A DNA stretch of 7,122 bases, taken from the NCBI GenBank assembly GCA_007130355.1, contig SLSQ01000120.1, forward strand, positions 1 to 7,122. The letters are read 5' to 3'. Shown piece by piece: positions 6,039-7,122 of the stretch. How positions within the stretch are numbered: the stretch's first letter is position 1; each line of letters starts with the position of its first letter. The notes under the pieces were generated by a model that did no database searches, was not told where the DNA came from, and saw only the letters and a list, made by a program, of their open reading frames with translations. Position numbers and translations under genes: made by a program. The stretch is from Trueperaceae bacterium (GTDB lineage Bacteria > Deinococcota > Deinococci > Deinococcales > Trueperaceae).

Positions 6039-6050
6039 CGGCCCGCGAAC
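6016..6050 (-). terminator. Perfect 15-bp inverted repeat between cytochrome and ctaG genes
   Basis: GTTCGCGGGCCGGAG at 6016-6030 is exactly complementary to CTCCGGCCCGCGAAC at 6036-6050, with a 5-base GATGT loop. It is the strongest hairpin in the window. It lies 52 bases beyond the cytochrome stop codon and just before the ctaG -10-like site, so it would end or stabilise the cytochrome transcript. Neither strand has a T-tract after it, so a classical intrinsic terminator is not proven. An operator or an RNA processing site is the alternative. Confidence 0.6.
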
Positions 6051-6102
6051 CTGGCGCGTCCCGTGCCCGCGGTACGGACCGCGGTGGTGCAGCGCGTTCG
6101 GA

Positions 6103-7122
6103 CTACGGCAGCCCGAGCTCTTCGCGCGTGGTGTGCACGTCCTGCGGCGAGGGCGACGCCTCGCGACGTTCGGCGACCTCGTCGGGCGAGAGCGGCGTGA
6201 ACGTGGCGGGGAGCGCCTCCTCGTTGCCCCAGGCGTGGAGCACGTGGTTGAGGAGGTCGGCGATCTCGCCGTCGTCGAGCTGACGCCAGCCGGGCATGAA
6301 GCCGGCGTAGTCGACGTCGTCGACCGTGATCGGGCCCTGCAGACCGTTGAGCATGACGTCGACCAGATAGGCCCGCCCGCCGTCGGCCGCGACGGCGTCG
6401 GTCAGGTTGCCGCGCAGGGGCGGGAAGGCGCCGGCGAGTCCCTGGCCCTCGCCCTGGTGGCAAGAGCTGCAGTTCGCGCCGTAGAGCGCCGCGCCACGTT
6501 CGGCGTCCCACTCGACCGCGTCCGCTTCGGCGGCCGCCTCGTCCGGCTCCGCCGCCTCGTCGGCCTCGTCCGGCTCGGCCTCGTCCGGCTCTGCGTCCTC
6601 CGGCTCTGCGTCCTCCGGCTCGTCGGGCACCGAGGGTTCCGGTTCGGCCGCCTCCGCTTCGGCGCGGAGGTCGAGCACGTCGCCGCCGCTCAGGCCCTCG
6701 CCGCGCAGGTCGCCGATCTCGTCGGCACCGAACGGGGCGACGCCGTCGGCGAGGTCCGCGTCGTTGCCCCAGGCGCGGGTCGCATGGTTCAGGACGGCGG
6801 CGATCTCTTCGTCGCCGAGGTGGCCCAGGGCGGGCATCATGCCGGCGTAGTCGACGCCGTCGACGGTCATCGGTCCCTGCACGCCGTACAGGATCACGCG
6901 CCCGAGGTAGCCGCGGCCCTCCGGCGTGGCGGCGAAGTCGGTGACGTTCGAGCGGAGCGGAGGGAACGCCCCGGGCACGCCCTGCCCCTCGCCCTGGTGG
7001 CAGGAGGCGCAGTTGGCGGCGTAGACGTCGGCGCCGAGCGCCTCGTCCCACTCCACGGCGGCGGGTTCGGCCTCCGCTTCGGCCTCCGCTTCGGCCGGCG
7101 CCTCGGCCTCGTCGGCCTCGTC
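6103..7122 (-). CDS. Multidomain c-type cytochrome with acidic linkers (cut by right window edge)
   Basis: This electron-transfer protein carries covalently bound heme and is expected to act on the outer face of the membrane with the terminal oxidase. Numbering from the window edge, 339 residues are visible. Heme domain 1 has CASCH at 60-64... counted from the GTG codon at 7056 (visible residue 23) as residue 1, CASCH is 16-20 and the likely distal ligand is Met74 in GMMP. Domain 2 has CSSCH at 196-200 and Met254 in GFMP. The two are spaced exactly 180 residues apart and share GEGQG, GAFPPLR, QGP.TVD.VDYAG and EIA..LNH segments. A linker at about 132-180, rich in Asp, Glu, Ala and Pro, joins them. 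The GTG at 7056 is not a credible start: the frame stays open to 7122 and encodes a similar Glu/Ala linker, and no signal peptide is visible. A further heme domain, or a signal peptide or anchor, must lie outside the window. ctaG is downstream on the same strand. Confidence 0.92.
   Translation of the reverse strand, partial: DEADEAEAPAEAEAEAEAEPAAVEWDEALGADVYAANCASCHQGEGQGVPGAFPPLRSNVTDFAATPEGRGYLGRVILYGVQGPMTVDGVDYAGMMPALGHLGDEEIAAVLNHATRAWGNDADLADGVAPFGADEIGDLRGEGLSGGDVLDLRAEAEAAEPEPSVPDEPEDAEPEDAEPDEAEPDEADEAAEPDEAAAEADAVEWDAERGAALYGANCSSCHQGEGQGLAGAFPPLRGNLTDAVAADGGRAYLVDVMLNGLQGPITVDDVDYAGFMPGWRQLDDGEIADLLNHVLHAWGNEEALPATFTPLSPDEVAERREASPSPQDVHTTREELGLP
6187..7053. repeat. 540-bp-period direct duplication encoding the two heme domains
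   Basis: The two heme modules (about 6187-6513 and 6727-7053) align at a constant 540-base offset. Identical blocks include a 17-base stretch at 6446-6462 and 6986-7002, a 16-base stretch at 6301-6316 and 6841-6856, and a 15-base stretch at 6221-6235 and 6761-6775. This shows an in-frame duplication of one heme domain plus its linker. Confidence 0.85.
6584..6613. repeat. Tandem 15-bp repeat in the cytochrome linker
   Basis: TCCGGCTCTGCGTCC occurs twice head to tail at 6584-6598 and 6599-6613, with imperfect neighbours on both sides. On the minus strand each unit codes for a five-residue acidic Glu-Asp-Ala-Glu-Pro block. The unit is a multiple of three, so copy changes would keep the frame. 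Confidence 0.85.
7069..7122. repeat. Tandem 12-bp and 9-bp repeats in the upstream linker
   Basis: GGCCTCCGCTTC is repeated exactly at 7069-7080 and 7081-7092, and GGCCTCGTC at 7105-7113 and 7114-7122. They code for Glu-Ala and Asp-Glu-Ala runs upstream of the first visible heme domain, and continue to the window edge. Confidence 0.8.

Noticed and set aside
7054..7056. GTG at 7056 as the start of the cytochrome gene
   Set aside because: The frame is open to the window edge and codes for an acidic linker like the one between the heme domains. A secreted cytochrome also needs a signal peptide, which is absent after this codon.

Overview
The window is about 7.1 kb of very GC-rich bacterial DNA (roughly 70% by eye). 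It most likely comes from the Deinococcota. The main clue is a single-stranded DNA-binding protein with two OB folds in one chain, an arrangement known from Deinococcus and Thermus. Three genes also have TAnnnT hexamers 6-9 bases before their start codons, as in the leaderless promoters common in that phylum. A lineage near Truepera is possible, but that is inference.

Left part (1-2511): the N-terminal half of an MFS transporter runs off the left edge on the minus strand. A divergent region of about 255 bp, which can form several hairpins, separates it from ssb on the plus strand. A patatin-like phospholipase follows ssb after 38 bp and may have its own leaderless promoter. Its 3' end overlaps the 3' end of the next, convergent gene by 35 bp.

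Middle (2477-4084): a compact UvrD/FBH1-like superfamily 1 helicase on the minus strand, with all the main helicase motifs. A short perfect palindrome lies just before its likely start.

Right part (4196-7122): a minus-strand block read right to left. It starts with a c-type cytochrome containing at least two heme domains joined by very acidic Glu/Ala/Pro linkers and cut by the right edge. Then come a 15-bp perfect hairpin, a caa3-type CtaG oxidase assembly protein, a HAD-superfamily hydrolase and a small unknown protein. The last three overlap as ATGA and GTGA junctions, so they are probably translated in a coupled way. The cytochrome and CtaG point to aerobic respiration and cytochrome oxidase assembly. 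The role of the HAD and unknown proteins is not evident.

No tRNA, rRNA, CRISPR array, transposon or phage gene was seen. This looks like ordinary core-type chromosome. The most notable points are the weakly acidic SSB tail, the 540-bp duplicated heme module, the leaderless-type promoters and the hairpin-promoter overlap upstream of ctaG. I did not find a clearly new multi-gene system.
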